From Zygaena filipendulae (Eukaryota > Arthropoda > Insecta > Lepidoptera > Zygaenidae): a stretch of DNA of 64,000 bases. Position numbers and translations under genes: made by a program. The notes under the pieces are model-generated. The model saw nothing but the letters and a program-made list of their open reading frames with translations, was not told where the DNA came from and did no database searches. The stretch spans positions 8,496,501 through 8,560,500 of the forward strand of contig OU015660.1 in the NCBI GenBank assembly GCA_907165275.2, in the 5' to 3' direction. Positions 54,067-63,874 of the stretch are shown piece after piece; positions within the stretch are counted from its first letter, which is position 1; each line of letters begins with the position of its first letter.

Positions 54067-54378
54067 CTAGCTGTGCCCCGCAGTTTCACCAACGTGAAAC
54101 GTTTTTATATAACAACTTTTTTCCCGACATCCGATTTAAATGAAACAAAGCCTATATAATATATATTGCTCCAAGCTAAGTTTAATCTACCTATGAAAAA
54201 CGCATGACAATCCGTTCAGTAGATTCAGAAATTATCGCGAACAGACAGACAGACAGAAAATAATTTTAAAAACGTTTTTTTGTGGTTGGTTACTCTTCTT
54301 TTATCTTCCCCTCTCAATTTTCGGTAAAAATATTCAGTGTACAGAATCGCGGATTCTACTCTTTTGTAATTTGTTAGA
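54067..54378 (-). mobile_element. Lep1-like Helitron, long subfamily
   Basis: CTAG at 54067 after A; GCTGTGCCCCGCAGTTTCACC; GACATCCGATTTAAATGAAAC; the 5' end decayed to CTCTTTTGTAATTTGTTAGA before T. Confidence 0.7.
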
Positions 54379-54479
54379 TATAGTACCTACCTACTTATAG
54401 ATTAACAAACTTTATGAGTTTCAAGTCTTCAGTGTTTGTAGTTTATGAGTTTAAGAGTGTGTGTTAAATTATCAAAAAA

Positions 54480-54675
54480 ATTGTTGGTTTGGTTTTTGTT
54501 TGTTATATACGCTTTCATGTCTTTTCAACCCAACCACAAATAATATAATACTGATCATTGTAAAATTTTACATTCACGATGTCAGGGGTACAGAGAAGGT
54601 TATAGGTACTTTTTATACCGGGATTCCCACGGAAATTCCAGAATTGACGCGGGTGAAACCGCAGGGACCAGCTAG
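54480..54675 (+). mobile_element. Lep1-like Helitron, 5' end lost
   Basis: GTCAGGGGTACAGAGAAGGT and the 3' end GACGCGGGTGAAACCGCAGGGACCAGCTAG before T. Confidence 0.65.
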
Positions 54676-55134
54676 TATTGTCGTAAAACCAAATTGTATA
54701 GCGTGGGACATGCTTTTAAGGTTTGTCATTAAAATGTAGAGAAATTAAGAGACTTCATAAAAATAGCAATAGAGCACTCTGTCGACACTGAAGAATAGTA
54801 ACAACAAAATGGACATTTATGTTCTTAACTGAATAGAATTAGTGGAATTAAGAGTATTAAGTACTTGCTTTAAAATAACAAACGGCCTACAAAAACAAAG
54901 AAAGGAGTTCACTCCAATGATTTTATACGGCTTTAAAATAAGCTTTAAATGCCGTTTTTATTCTTCCCTCTGCGATTAAAGTACTAAAAGTTAATAGTCT
55001 GAAACGAATTACGTGACGTAAAATAAATTTATGCTTCAAGGGAAAAAATTGTAGGAGATAAGGTAGGTAGGTACTTCGTTTTGGATTAAATAACACATCA
55101 GGCCACATGATGTCATCCATGTGGCCTGATGTTG
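54676..55134. other. No gene seen; one hairpin
   Basis: ATCAGGCCACATGATGTCATCCATGTGGCCTGAT (55098-55131) is a near-perfect palindrome: 12 bases with their mirror about a ten-base centre. Otherwise featureless. Confidence 0.45.
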
Positions 55135-55259
55135 TCGGTCTCTACCGATTATCATGAAATTTTGCATACATGTTGTCAGGGATACAGAAAAGCATATTGG
55201 TTACTTTTTATCCCGGGATCTCCGAAACTAACGTTGGTGAAACCACAGGGAACAGCTGG
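55135..55259 (+). mobile_element. Helitron 3' half
   Basis: It starts right after the palindrome near 55131 and ends TTGGTGAAACCACAGGGAACAGCTGG, with CTGG for CTAG. Directly followed by a MITE. Confidence 0.55.
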
Positions 55260-55480
55260 GCCCTTATTCAGTATGACCAACAAAATTCCGTGCCCATAAC
55301 GCGCTTCTCAAAAACACGATTCCAAACGTTTCTGGTGCCAAAATATAAAAGAATAAATAATAAATTCTGTATGCCATAAGAACATACACACACTATATGT
55401 TTTTTTCAAGTGAAGTTTTTTGAGAACGAGGGAAAGTCAATTATTGTGGCGTGGTGTTATGGTCATAGTGAATAAGGGCT
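55259..55480. mobile_element. MITE with CCCTTATTCAGTATGACC ends
   Basis: GGCCCTTATTCAGTATGACC at the left and GGTCATAGTGAATAAGGGCT at the right are inverted copies. About 222 bp. Its right end is about 50 bp from the acceptor of the CUB exon at 55530. A left half of the same family is at 43491. Confidence 0.8.
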
Positions 55481-55529
55481 GAGTTGTGTCTTTGAATCAA
55501 AATATTAAAACAGACCTTTGTTCATCCAG

Positions 55530-55686
55530 GTCTCTTCGACACTGATGGCATTCGAGTGCCAGGCACGGAATGCGATTACCAGTTCGGTAGAAGCACCAAC
55601 CGGCCAACGCACGGACGTCTCTACAGTCCACGATACCCGTCCATATATCCCAACAACGTGAGGTGTTCGTACCACTTCCATGCCAG
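55530..55686 (+). CDS. CUB-domain protein, exon opening the second CUB domain
   Basis: Acceptor TTCATCCAG|GT, donor GCCAG|GTATAT. The first two bases complete the split Arg codon from 9161. It reads RLFDTDGIRVPG as linker, then ECDYQF with the first conserved cysteine, GRLYSPRYPSIYPNNVRCSY (the signature S-P-x-Y-P-x-x-Y-P-x-N and the second cysteine, 26 residues after the first) and HFHA. It ends two bases into a codon. This is the clearest CUB signature in the window. Confidence 0.9.
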
Positions 55687-55835
55687 GTATATCCGCTTCA
55701 GTTATATTCGTACCCAAAGGCCTATATATTATGATGAGATTTTTGTATGTTTGTAATGGATGAACTCTAAAACTACGTAACCAAGTATAAAATATGTATA
55801 ACTTGTAGAAAATAATTTCCAATTTTTACTTTCAG

Positions 55836-55895
55836 ACCGAAGGAACGCGTGAAAGTAGTTTTCGACGAGGTGACTCTACAGAAAGGCGACATAAG
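55836..55895 (+). CDS. CUB-domain protein, short third visible exon
   Basis: Acceptor TTTCAG|A, donor ATAAG|GTATAT. One base completes an Arg codon, then PKERVKVVFDEVTLQKGDI; two bases remain. The V-x-V-x-F-x-x-V/F-x-L pattern is the CUB strand following the second cysteine. Sixty bases with a 149-bp intron before it; phase agrees on both sides. Confidence 0.85.
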
Positions 55896-56805
55896 GTATA
55901 TTTTAATGAATTATTTATATTTAAAACCAGGTACTTTAAATTTTAATTAAAAATCCCACATGGAACGAAACTTTCCGCACGTTGTAAAATATGTCGCGTT
56001 GATCGAGTTTTAAATCTGAAATACTGATATTGCTAGGGATATCTCGTTTTATGGTATAGTCTCATAAAATGTATCGTTAAAATCTATACATACCTAGAAA
56101 GATTTATTTTCTGAAACAGTTCAGTTGCAAAGATTCCCAAATTTATAAGACACATGGATTTACGGCTGTTGGTTCCCACTTTTTAGACCCGTCTTTCAGA
56201 GTCATATTATGTTTTCTGATGCGGAAAAATATTACTGAAATTGTTTATGAAATTTGCAGGTAAAATTTTCGGAGTGAATGCCAGAAAATGTTGTTTATGG
56301 TTTACCGAACATGAGTTTCATTTAAAGCTACACTTTTCGGTAACATTTTGTTTATACTTTGTAACAGTAAATGTACCCACTCAAACTATAAATGTGCTTT
56401 CTTTCAAAAACGAAGAAAGTTTTAGGTACTTACAAACATCAGCAATTATATAGGATTATATATTAGGATTATCTATCTACATAGGTACCTACTTCATACA
56501 TTCCGGTAGACGAAAATGTCATCTAATTATACAATGTCAGCTAAAGCAGACCACTATGCGACTACATAGGTAATGTACGCACTACGTAAATTAGGCGAGC
56601 TATGGTTGTAGTAGCTTAATTAACGAGATAAAGCACGGGCCGTGCTCTGTGATAGACAATTTCGTTTCATCGATGGCTGAAATTTAGGGCCGCAATGAAG
56701 CTCTATTTGACCTATTTCGTTTGCTGCAAGATTTAACATCAGCTCTGTTACTAGGCCATTGATATAAATAATAATATTATGTACATCGACTCTTATACTA
56801 CAAAA
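55896..56805. other. Intron of the CUB gene; no gene seen
   Basis: No repeat end recognised. A 70-codon + strand frame at 56241-56453 has no splice support. Confidence 0.4.
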
Positions 56806-56996
56806 TCCTTACTATTATAAATGCGACAGTGAGTTGGTTTGTGTGTTGTTTATTATGCTTTCACACCTTAACGGCTCTACTTCTCATCATGAAATTTTTC
56901 TCATCTTTTTTTTTTTCAAATAAAGAAACACGTTTGGTGACTCAATCCTTGAAAGCTAAGTGGTTGACATGCGCTGAAACCGCGTGAATCTACTAG
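56806..56996 (+). mobile_element. Lep1-like Helitron
   Basis: A|TCCTTACTATTATAAATGCG to the 3' end GCGCTGAAACCGCGTGAATCTACTAG before T. The middle is deleted around a T-run. Confidence 0.65.
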
Positions 56997-57277
56997 TATA
57001 AAAAATGCAAGTACTCTACTATAAATTATAAAAGATGCCTAGCTTAGCTCATGTGAATACGTGGGTAACGGCTAGATAAACTATCTAAGAAAACTTACCT
57101 TCTATTCAATAATGACTTCATGCATAATTTCCTCCAGCATCTTATGTAGTGCCGACCGCACACCTGCGGTCGAAGGATGTGGTTTAATTTGATAACGCAA
57201 GGTTCCCCATAGGTATATGTGGATACATAATTAAGTCACTCGTCTAAACAGTAACTAAGTTAACGGTTTGCTTCCAG

Positions 57278-57366
57278 TTGCCTCCGGCGAGCGGACATCA
57301 TCAAGGTGTTCGATGGAAGGGATACTGATGCGCCATCGATTGCTATGCTGTGCAACGAATTAACGG
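57278..57366 (+). CDS. CUB-domain protein, fourth visible exon
   Basis: Acceptor CTTCCAG|T, donor ACGG|GTATGT. The first base completes a Ser codon (AG|T), giving GDISC across the junction. It then reads LRRADIIKVFDGRDTDAPSI and AMLCNELTG. The cysteine in SCL and the one in LCNE form the second disulfide pair expected in a CUB domain, and D-x-I-K-V-F-D-G is the standard central strand. It ends one base into a Gly codon. Confidence 0.88.
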
Positions 57367-57469
57367 GTATGTTCCAAGTCAATTATGAAATGGAATGAGA
57401 TTAACTTTATTAGTAAATGATAAGTAAATAATATGCAATAACAAAAAGACGAGAACTGTAAGTGCAGCG

Positions 57470-57608
57470 CCACAGTCTCGGCGGCGGCGGCAAAAACAAA
57501 TGGTAGACAACATAGGAAGTCAGCCACAGCTCGCGCCGCTGATAGCTGTGGCCTACTTCGTATGTTGTCTACCATTTGTTTTTGCCGCCTCCGCCGCCGA
57601 GACTGTGG
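57470..57608. repeat. Long near-perfect hairpin in the CUB gene's intron
   Basis: Two arms of about 62 bases (57470-57531 and 57544-57608) mirror each other: CCACAGTCTCGGCGG opens the left arm, and CCGCCGAGACTGTGG closes the right. The loop is about 12 bases. A few mismatches and small indels. It lies about 100 bp downstream of the exon ending at 57366. Confidence 0.85.
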
Positions 57609-58008
57609 TCAAGAGGTAAGGGTCCCGACGCTGATTTGCCGCTAGTGCCGTAGGTTATTCTACGTCACACGAAAACAGCGCACAATCGCTCTCTTGGATA
57701 AAAAAATGTTACGTTCCTACTCAAATAATACAGCCGTCCAGTAAATACCAAATCTCAAGAAAAAGAATCTGAGGTTACAAAGATAAGGATGAATGAATCA
57801 AGTACCTACTTAATTAAAACCTGCCAAGTGCGTGTCGGACTTAGGATTACGTACCAAATCGCTTCTGTGCTACGCGATTACCGCAAAATAAAGTTGGTTT
57901 TAACAAAGAAAACACAGAACATCAAATAAAAACATTGAGCTATCAATATGTTGGAATTTTTTGTAATGGGGTCAAAAGGGGGGGCAAAGTTTGTATGGAA
58001 CAATTCCA
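57609..58008. other. Intron of the CUB gene; nothing else seen
   Basis: No repeat ends recognised up to the Helitron fragment at 58009 (GGAACTCCGAAATTATACAA, ending CTAG at 58034). Confidence 0.35.
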
Positions 58009-58034
58009 CGGGAACTCCGAAATTATACAACTAG

Positions 58035-58329
58035 TCTATAATAAAAGAGTAGAATCCGCGATTCTGTACATTGAATATTTTTACCAAGAACTGAGAAGGA
58101 GCGATAAAAGAAGAATAACCAACCACGAAAAAAGTTTCTAAAATTCTTTTTTGCCTGTCTGTTCACAATAATCTCCGAATCTATTGACTGAACGGATTGT
58201 CGTGCGGTTTTCACAGGTAGATTAAGCTTATTCTGGAGCAAAACATAGGCTTTCATTTAAATCCGATGTCGTGAAAAAAGTTGTTAAACAAAAACGTACC
58301 CCACGGTTGAAACTGAGGGGCACAACTAG
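58035..58329 (+). mobile_element. Lep1-like Helitron, long subfamily
   Basis: TCTATAATAAAAGAGTAGAATCC starts directly after another copy's CTAG (58031-58034). The 3' end is GGTTGAAACTGAGGGGCACAACTAG before T. The 3' hairpin has decayed. Confidence 0.7.
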
Positions 58330-58681
58330 TATTAGAATAATAAAATCCATTATCCACAATTCCAACTGTTATTTTAAACTATTGCATACGATGTATCCTC
58401 ATTTTCTCATGACTATAGACTATAGACCTTTCGTCCACAGCCGTAGTTTGTAGATACATGGTAGATACCGCATGAATAACGTATAGAAATTGGAAGGTTA
58501 CTATATCGATCTTGTTCTATAGACGTTCGTCGCTCTATTGACTTCGTCACCCAACGTTACTACCGTCGCGTACTACCTATTTGGTTGGTAGATTTCCTAC
58601 CAACAATCCATTATTGAATGAATAATAACGTCAGTGAACGTCTGTGCCTCTGTGGGTTGTATAGATAAGGCTGTTAGTAAA

Positions 58682-58876
58682 CAGCTGTACCCCGCGGTTT
58701 CACCTGCGGTAATTTCGGAGTACCCGCGGGAATTCTAGGTTACAATATAGTTTATGACACTCACAAATAACGTGACTTTCTATTGGTGAAAGAATGTTCA
58801 AAATCAGTTCTGAAGATCCAGAGATTACCCCCTATACAACCTCACATAAGGTACCTACCTCTTTATAATATTAGTA
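58682..58876 (-). mobile_element. Lep1-like Helitron
   Basis: AGCTGTACCCCGCGGTTTCACC at the hairpin end (CTAG lost) to CTTTATAATATTAGTATC. Confidence 0.65.
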
Positions 58877-58965
58877 TCTATAGATAATGGGTTTGCCCAA
58901 GTTTCCTTGCTTATATTGTGAAGAGTAACTTGAGTTTATAGAAGTTGTTTAGCTATATTTACTTA

Positions 58966-59269
58966 CTAGCTGTGCCCGGAGGTTTAACCCGCATGAAAGG
59001 TTTCTAAACAACCACTTTTTTTTCCGATATCTGATTTAAATGAAAGCCTATGTTCTGCTCCAGAATAAGCTTAATCTACCTGTGAAAACCGCATGACAAT
59101 CCGTTCAGTAGATACGATACGAGATTATCGCCAACAGACAGACAGAATAGAATTTTAAATTTTTTTTTTTTGGGCTTTGTTACTCTTCTTTTATCACCCC
59201 TCTCAATTTTAGGTAAAAATATTCAATGTACAGAATCGCGGATTCTACTCTTTTATTATAGTTTATAGA
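58966..59269 (-). mobile_element. Lep1-like Helitron, long subfamily
   Basis: CTAG at 58966 after A, GCTGTGCCCGGAGGTTTAACC, GATATCTGATTTAAATGAAAG, and the 5' end TTTATTATAGTTTATAGA before T. Confidence 0.72.
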
Positions 59270-59910
59270 TTATGTTATTATATACGTTACTTAAACCTCG
59301 ATATATTTTTAAATACGTACTTCATTTTTATGTACTGAACTGAGAATGTTTACCTAATTATAACACACATTTAAAAATGATAAACTGAAAACTGTATCGC
59401 TTTCGGTATTAGGTGCAGTGAAATAAAAATTTGGAATGAATTTGCCGATAAGTTGGTTTGGATAACACGCGCTTTCAGAACGCAATATTCGTTCCCGCGC
59501 CCACAAAAACTTTGTGAACTTTGTAGAACGCAACTTTTCACATATCGTAATTTACCTTTTCGTTAGTAGGTACAGTCGGTGTCAAAATCAAAAGTAAAAT
59601 TTTATTTATAAGAGTTTGTTTATTTGAAGGGAGGTAATCTTTAGAACTACCAATTGAAACGATTCTTAACATTTACTCATAGAAAGGTACAATATTCCCG
59701 AGATAAGCATTAAAAAGGTGTTTTTGGTAATAAGAAGGTGAAGGTTTAAACGTTCATAATCATGCGGGGAAGAGCTCGTTCCTCGTAGTTTCACCTACAT
59801 ATTTATCTTTAAAGAAAAACGTTTTTTTACCGGACTTTCTGTGGTTTTTTTCTGTACTTACCTTAGCACCTTGTATACTTAGTGACCGATAAGTTTTCAC
59901 GCTTTTCCAG
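59270..59910. other. Intron of the CUB gene; nothing seen
   Basis: A decayed Helitron-like piece may lie around 59770-59810 (GCTCGTTCCTCGTAGTTTCACC). No exon. Confidence 0.35.
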
Positions 59911-60033
59911 GTTACGAGGTGCTCTCGACTGGACCAGCTCTACTGATACAGTTCACTGCAAACTCCGCGACTCCGGGGCAGGGCTTCGCCGCAACGTTCC
60001 ACTTCCAACCCCCACCAGACTCTACGGCGGCGG
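59911..60033 (+). CDS. CUB-domain protein, last exon visible, closing the second CUB domain
   Basis: Acceptor CTTTTCCAG|GT; the two bases complete Gly. It reads YEVLSTGPALLIQFTANSAT, then PGQGFAATFHFQPP, the standard end of a CUB domain (S-x-G-x-x-L-x-x-x-F and G-F-x-A-x-F/Y-x-F), and PDSTAAG as the beginning of a linker. The donor is most likely GCGG|GTTGGT at 60033/60034, leaving one base; that donor is weaker than the others, so the end is less certain. The next exon is not in the window or was not recognised. Confidence 0.8.
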
Positions 60034-60334
60034 GTTGGTTTCTCAACTACATATTTAGAATGACCTACTACACATATTTTTTCATACTGTTTTCGGGCTA
60101 GATGTTTTACTACAGCTCACCCACCTTAGCCAAGTTGAAAAACTATAATCGTTATCGTTATAGAAAAGTATGGAACGTTCCTTAATTTTCTACAGCGATG
60201 ACGAAATTATCAACTTGGCTAAGGGGGCTGACATACATATGATTATCACACTGACTGTACTGACGCAATGGTAAAAATGTACGTACCAACCTAACGGTGG
60301 AGTCGAAGATTGTAATTGCACCTAGCCTAGAATG
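60034..60334. other. Intron; one inverted pair
   Basis: CACCTTAGCCAAGTTG (60121-60136) is mirrored by CAACTTGGCTAAGGGGG at 60210-60226, with arms extending through CTATAATCG/CGTTATAG-like bases. This is a small hairpin-forming element of about 110 bp. Confidence 0.45.
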
Positions 60335-60615
60335 CAGAGGCGTCTTTACCTATAGTACAGGGTGTGCGTTGCACACGGGCGCAGAAGTCCTAGGGGGCGC
60401 CGAGCACCGCTCGCTACGGAAACTCGGCGGAAATTACTTCTTCAAAAATCTCCAAACAATAAATTTTATTATCCGCTGGGATTTTTCAGTTTGTGATAAC
60501 TTGATGTTTTACTTACTTGTAGTTTATACCTATTTCATTTTAACCACGCGCTTACCTTCTAGGGGGCTAGGGTAATGTTTGCACACGGACGCTACATGGG
60601 CTAGAGACGCCTCTG
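60335..60615 (-). mobile_element. Non-autonomous hAT-type element, copy 2
   Basis: Perfect 8-bp target duplication CTAGAATG at 60327-60334 and 60616-60623. Ends CAGAGGCGTCT and AGACGCCTCTG. It is oriented opposite to copy 1 (20635-20873), shares its flanking 60-90 bp at both ends and has a different, more AT-rich middle. Confidence 0.85.
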
Positions 60616-60894
60616 CTAGAATGGAAAACAGCATTTAATAAGGATAGAATTTGTTTTTTAGATCGCGCATCTCGTTTATTAGATCTCTCATCTCAAATAC
60701 TGGTCTTGTTTACTAATTAGTTTGATGCCCACATAGTTTTGATTAAATTTAATATAAATATCACAATTTATTTAATACCTGAAAAGCACAAACGATGTTT
60801 ACGATTCTGTGACTTTTACTGATATCGTAATGGAATCTAATCTGTTATCGAAAAAAAAAAATTTGATACTATGAAAAGTTTATAATATGAGTTA

Positions 60895-61184
60895 CTAGCT
60901 GTTCCCCGCGGTTTTACCCGCGTTAGTTTCGAAGATTCCGCGGTTATTCGAGATAAAAGTACTACCCTATATTTTTTTCTGTCCCTACCCTTGACAACGT
61001 GTAGGTAGTATGCAAAATTTTACGAAGTTTCTTCCACGTTAATTTCCCATAGGAATTTCGGGATTCCTTCTCTGTACCCCTGACAACGTGTATGCAAATT
61101 TTCGTAGTGATCGGCTGAGCCGTTTAGCCATGAAAGTGTAACAAACAAACAATCTCACTTTCGCACTTATAATATTAGTAAGGA
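60895..61184 (-). mobile_element. Lep1-like Helitron, mosaic
   Basis: CTAG at 60895, GCTGTTCCCCGCGGTTTTACCCG; a second AATTTCGGGAT...CCTGACAACGTG block inside shows a partial internal duplication; the 5' end is CTTATAATATTAGTAAGGA. The next copy starts at the very next base. Confidence 0.72.
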
Positions 61185-61376
61185 CTAGCTGTTCCCCGCG
61201 GTTTCACCCGCGTTAATTGCGGAGTTTCGCAGGAATTCCGGGATACAAACTACCCTATGTCCTTCTCTGTATCCCTGACGACGTGAATGCAAAAATCACG
61301 ATGATCAGTTGAGCCGTTGCGGCGTGAAAGCGTAACAGATAGACAGCCGAGTTACCTTCACATTTATAATATTACT
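61185..61376 (-). mobile_element. Lep1-like Helitron, exactly abutting the previous copy
   Basis: CTAG at 61185 follows the TC end of the preceding element with no base between. GCTGTTCCCCGCGGTTTCACCCG; the 5' end CATTTATAATATTACTACTT has partly decayed. Confidence 0.72.
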
Positions 61377-62194
61377 ACTTCATTACCTACTCGTGTTATC
61401 AAATTAATTATCTTATGCCTGCAGATGAATATCTGCAATATTTACGTGCCAAGTTACGTCAAACTAGATATAATATAATAGTAGTTTATGCAACTGTCAT
61501 ATAATGAAGGGTATTAAAAAACACGAGTGTGAGTTTGTAATTGTATAGTATTGATGTTATAATGAGATTTTACGATATCGATGTGGATATTATACCATCA
61601 TGTGAAATTGCTTAAATTGAGTGTTTTGTTGTCTGCGCTATAACAGTAGTAATTATAAGTCAAGTATTGGAAACATAAGTAGAATGTTACAACATTAGTG
61701 TAGATAAAGGTACATTAATTGTTACTAGTTCTATCGGTTTAAAAAAACTAGTTGGCTGGCATCACCACCACCCTCATAGCAGGTATGCGTGTGTAGATAT
61801 ACTTGTATTTTTTTTTCATGAGTACCTATTCTTGAATGTAAAGATGTACTAACGTACCTCGTTCTTTGACCGAAAATAAATTGAAAGTGCGAAATCCTCT
61901 GAAGCAGCTAAGCTGATTTCTGAAAAACTCATTTAGAAATAGAAAGAATCTAACCAAGCGTGAGTAAAAAAAAGATTTCTGAATAAAAAAGAGTTCCTTT
62001 CACATAATGGCGTCAAATCATTTAAGCCGGGCCGGGCAAGGAAGATTTTTCAAAATAGACAAAATGGAAATCCTTTTATAAATATTGTGTACAATTGTGC
62101 ATACAATAAATTTTCTGTCTACGAAGACATTAGGTTTGACAAACTATATATTATTATATCTATTGTGGCTTTAGTTGAAGATTTGAAACTAAAT
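61377..62194. other. No gene seen
   Basis: No further CUB exon recognised. A short CACCACCACC string at 61763 and ordinary AT-rich sequence. Confidence 0.35.
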
Positions 62195-62400
62195 ATAGAA
62201 AGAAAAGAAAAAAAGTCAAGTCTTTCTTTTCTTTCAAAGTCAAAGTCAAATCCTTTATTCATTGACGTCAATATAATTACAGTTATTACAAGTTTCGAAA
62301 CTAAATATCTATAAAACGACAGAAATGAAACCTCATTGTATCTAAATCGCTCCATTTAAGTTTTAAAATATATTCCTATGGCGCCTGCGCCTTGAGATAT
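62195..62400. repeat. AAAGTCAAAGTCAAA-type dispersed repeat
   Basis: CAAAGTCAAAGTCAAATCC and TTTATTCATTGACGTC are blocks common at the ends of lepidopteran repeats. An inverted pair, GAAAGAAAAGAAAA against TTTCTTTTCTTTC, precedes them. Open frames on both strands here are by-products of the repeat. Confidence 0.4.
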
Positions 62401-62770
62401 ACATTAATTGCTGTAGTAAGCTTTTAATTGCTTTATAAGTCAGTCGTTGCAGCTATCAGTGTCTGAAGTCTTGAGGCAATGAATGGAACTTACCTTACCT
62501 TAGAATGCACTTGTAATAAATGCTTTCTGTAAAATTTGTGTGTAAAGCTAACAAAACATGAATAGGAATTTTGGCCATGGTCCAAGCACCAAAGAGCCCG
62601 GACTATTCTACTACCTACCAATCTAGTGCCTAATAATTTGTGACACTGGAAATAGCATTAAGATTCAGAGCTGCAAGATACGAATTGCATGTTTGGTTTG
62701 CATTTTCAGGATTTGAGTTAGCTTTACCTGATAGTCAGGTTCTTAGATTTATTTTTCTTTATAGGTATAT

Positions 62771-62940
62771 CGGTTTCAACCGCGTGAGTTTCGGAATTCC
62801 CGAAGGAACTCCAAAGAAGCCTAATTTACTTTTAAAACCTCCCCTGAATTTCCACAAATATTTCAAGATCAAAATTAGTCAAATCGATCCAGCCATTCTC
62901 GAGTTTTAGCGATATAAACGAACAGCAATTTATTTTTATA
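62771..62940 (-). mobile_element. Lep1-like element, second subfamily, decayed
   Basis: GGTTTCAACCGCGTGAGTTTC, GGAATTCCCGAAGGAACTCC and AGCGATATAAACGAACAGC. CTAG and the GC stem are lost. Confidence 0.45.
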
Positions 62941-62961
62941 TACTTCGCTACCTATACATAT

Positions 62962-63188
62962 ACGGCCGTACTTAGAGTCGTTTTGATGATTACTTAATTT
63001 TAAGTACCTAAAGATTTTAAAACAAAACTGCAGCAATCAGAGACGTTTATTAAATTAATGTTAATTGACATTTGACTTACAAAGTTAAAAGGTAAATGCC
63101 AATTAACATGAATAATTTAATGAAAGTGTCTGAGTGCAGCAGTTTTGTTTTAAAAACCTATCAAAACAGTATACTCTGAGTGCGGCCA
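62962..63188. mobile_element. Foldback MITE with ACGGCCGYACTYAGAGT ends
   Basis: ACGGCCGTACTTAGAGT at the left against ACTCTGAGTGCGGCCA at the right, and a longer inner match TTTTAAAACAAAACTGC / GCAGTTTTGTTTTAAAA. About 227 bp, almost entirely self-complementary. Confidence 0.75.
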
Positions 63189-63438
63189 AAAGTGTTATAA
63201 CATGTTGGGTAAAATAATATAGATACCTACCTACCTATTAGTATTTAGTATTACGATCTGTTAAAATAAAGAAAACCATAATTTAGCCTACCATAGGCCT
63301 TTGGAGTGAATAATTTTGATATCATTTAAAAAAAAATAACAAAAACGTAATAAAACATAAAAGTAAAAAGTAGGTAAGTACTTGTTTTTAACTGTGGTGT
63401 GTGTTAAAAATGAATCTAAATGTAATACCTATCCCATC

Positions 63439-63874
63439 AATAGTATATTTCATTACAAGTGCGGAAAGCCTGTCCGACTGTGACTGAAGAGTTCCGACTG
63501 TCAACCCTCACCTTCGGCTGCGCCTCGGCTCGGGTAAACATTTGTAGGAACTCTTTGCAATGACGGTTCCGCACGTGTACTGAACAACTATTTTTAATAC
63601 AGTTGCGAAAAAATGAAGCAATTTAATAAAATAATAAAAACACAATAAATTGAACTAAGTTCCAACTGTGATTAAGAGAGGGCGCTAGTCGTATTAGTAA
63701 TGCGAAGCCTACGTTTCGCAATGCAAAAATTGTGTCAAAGTCGTGTCGCCATTTTTGACAGTTGGGAAAGAAAACGCACGAGTTCGGGAAAGGTAAAGAA
63801 AAATCTCGAGTATGTAATAGCCCACATCCCGAACGCTATACGTCCCTGCTATACGCCACTTTTTGAGTAACTGT
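63439..63874. mobile_element. Composite inverted-repeat element, copy 2
   Basis: Same order as 15570-16000: AATAGTATATTTCATTACAAG, GTGCGGAAAGCCTGTC, AATACAGTTGCG, a closely similar body, and GAGTAACTGTA. The GC-rich loop (63489-63553) is inverted relative to copy 1. Confidence 0.75.

Larger units (their letters stand above)
9162..55529 (+). other. About 46.4-kb intron of the CUB gene, holding four antisense genes
   Basis: The donor C|GTGAGT at 9162 and the acceptor TTCATCCAG|G ending at 55529 join in phase (1 base + 2 bases), and the protein reads smoothly from one CUB domain into the linker of the next. No in-phase CUB-like exon was found between them. The intron carries four small - strand genes and most of the mobile elements in the window. 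An alternative first exon inside it cannot be excluded. Confidence 0.75.

Noticed and set aside
60034..60101. CUB frame continuing past the donor to a stop at 60101
   Set aside because: The residues after TAAG turn into a hydrophobic, non-CUB stretch; an intron is more likely, though a membrane tail is not fully excluded.
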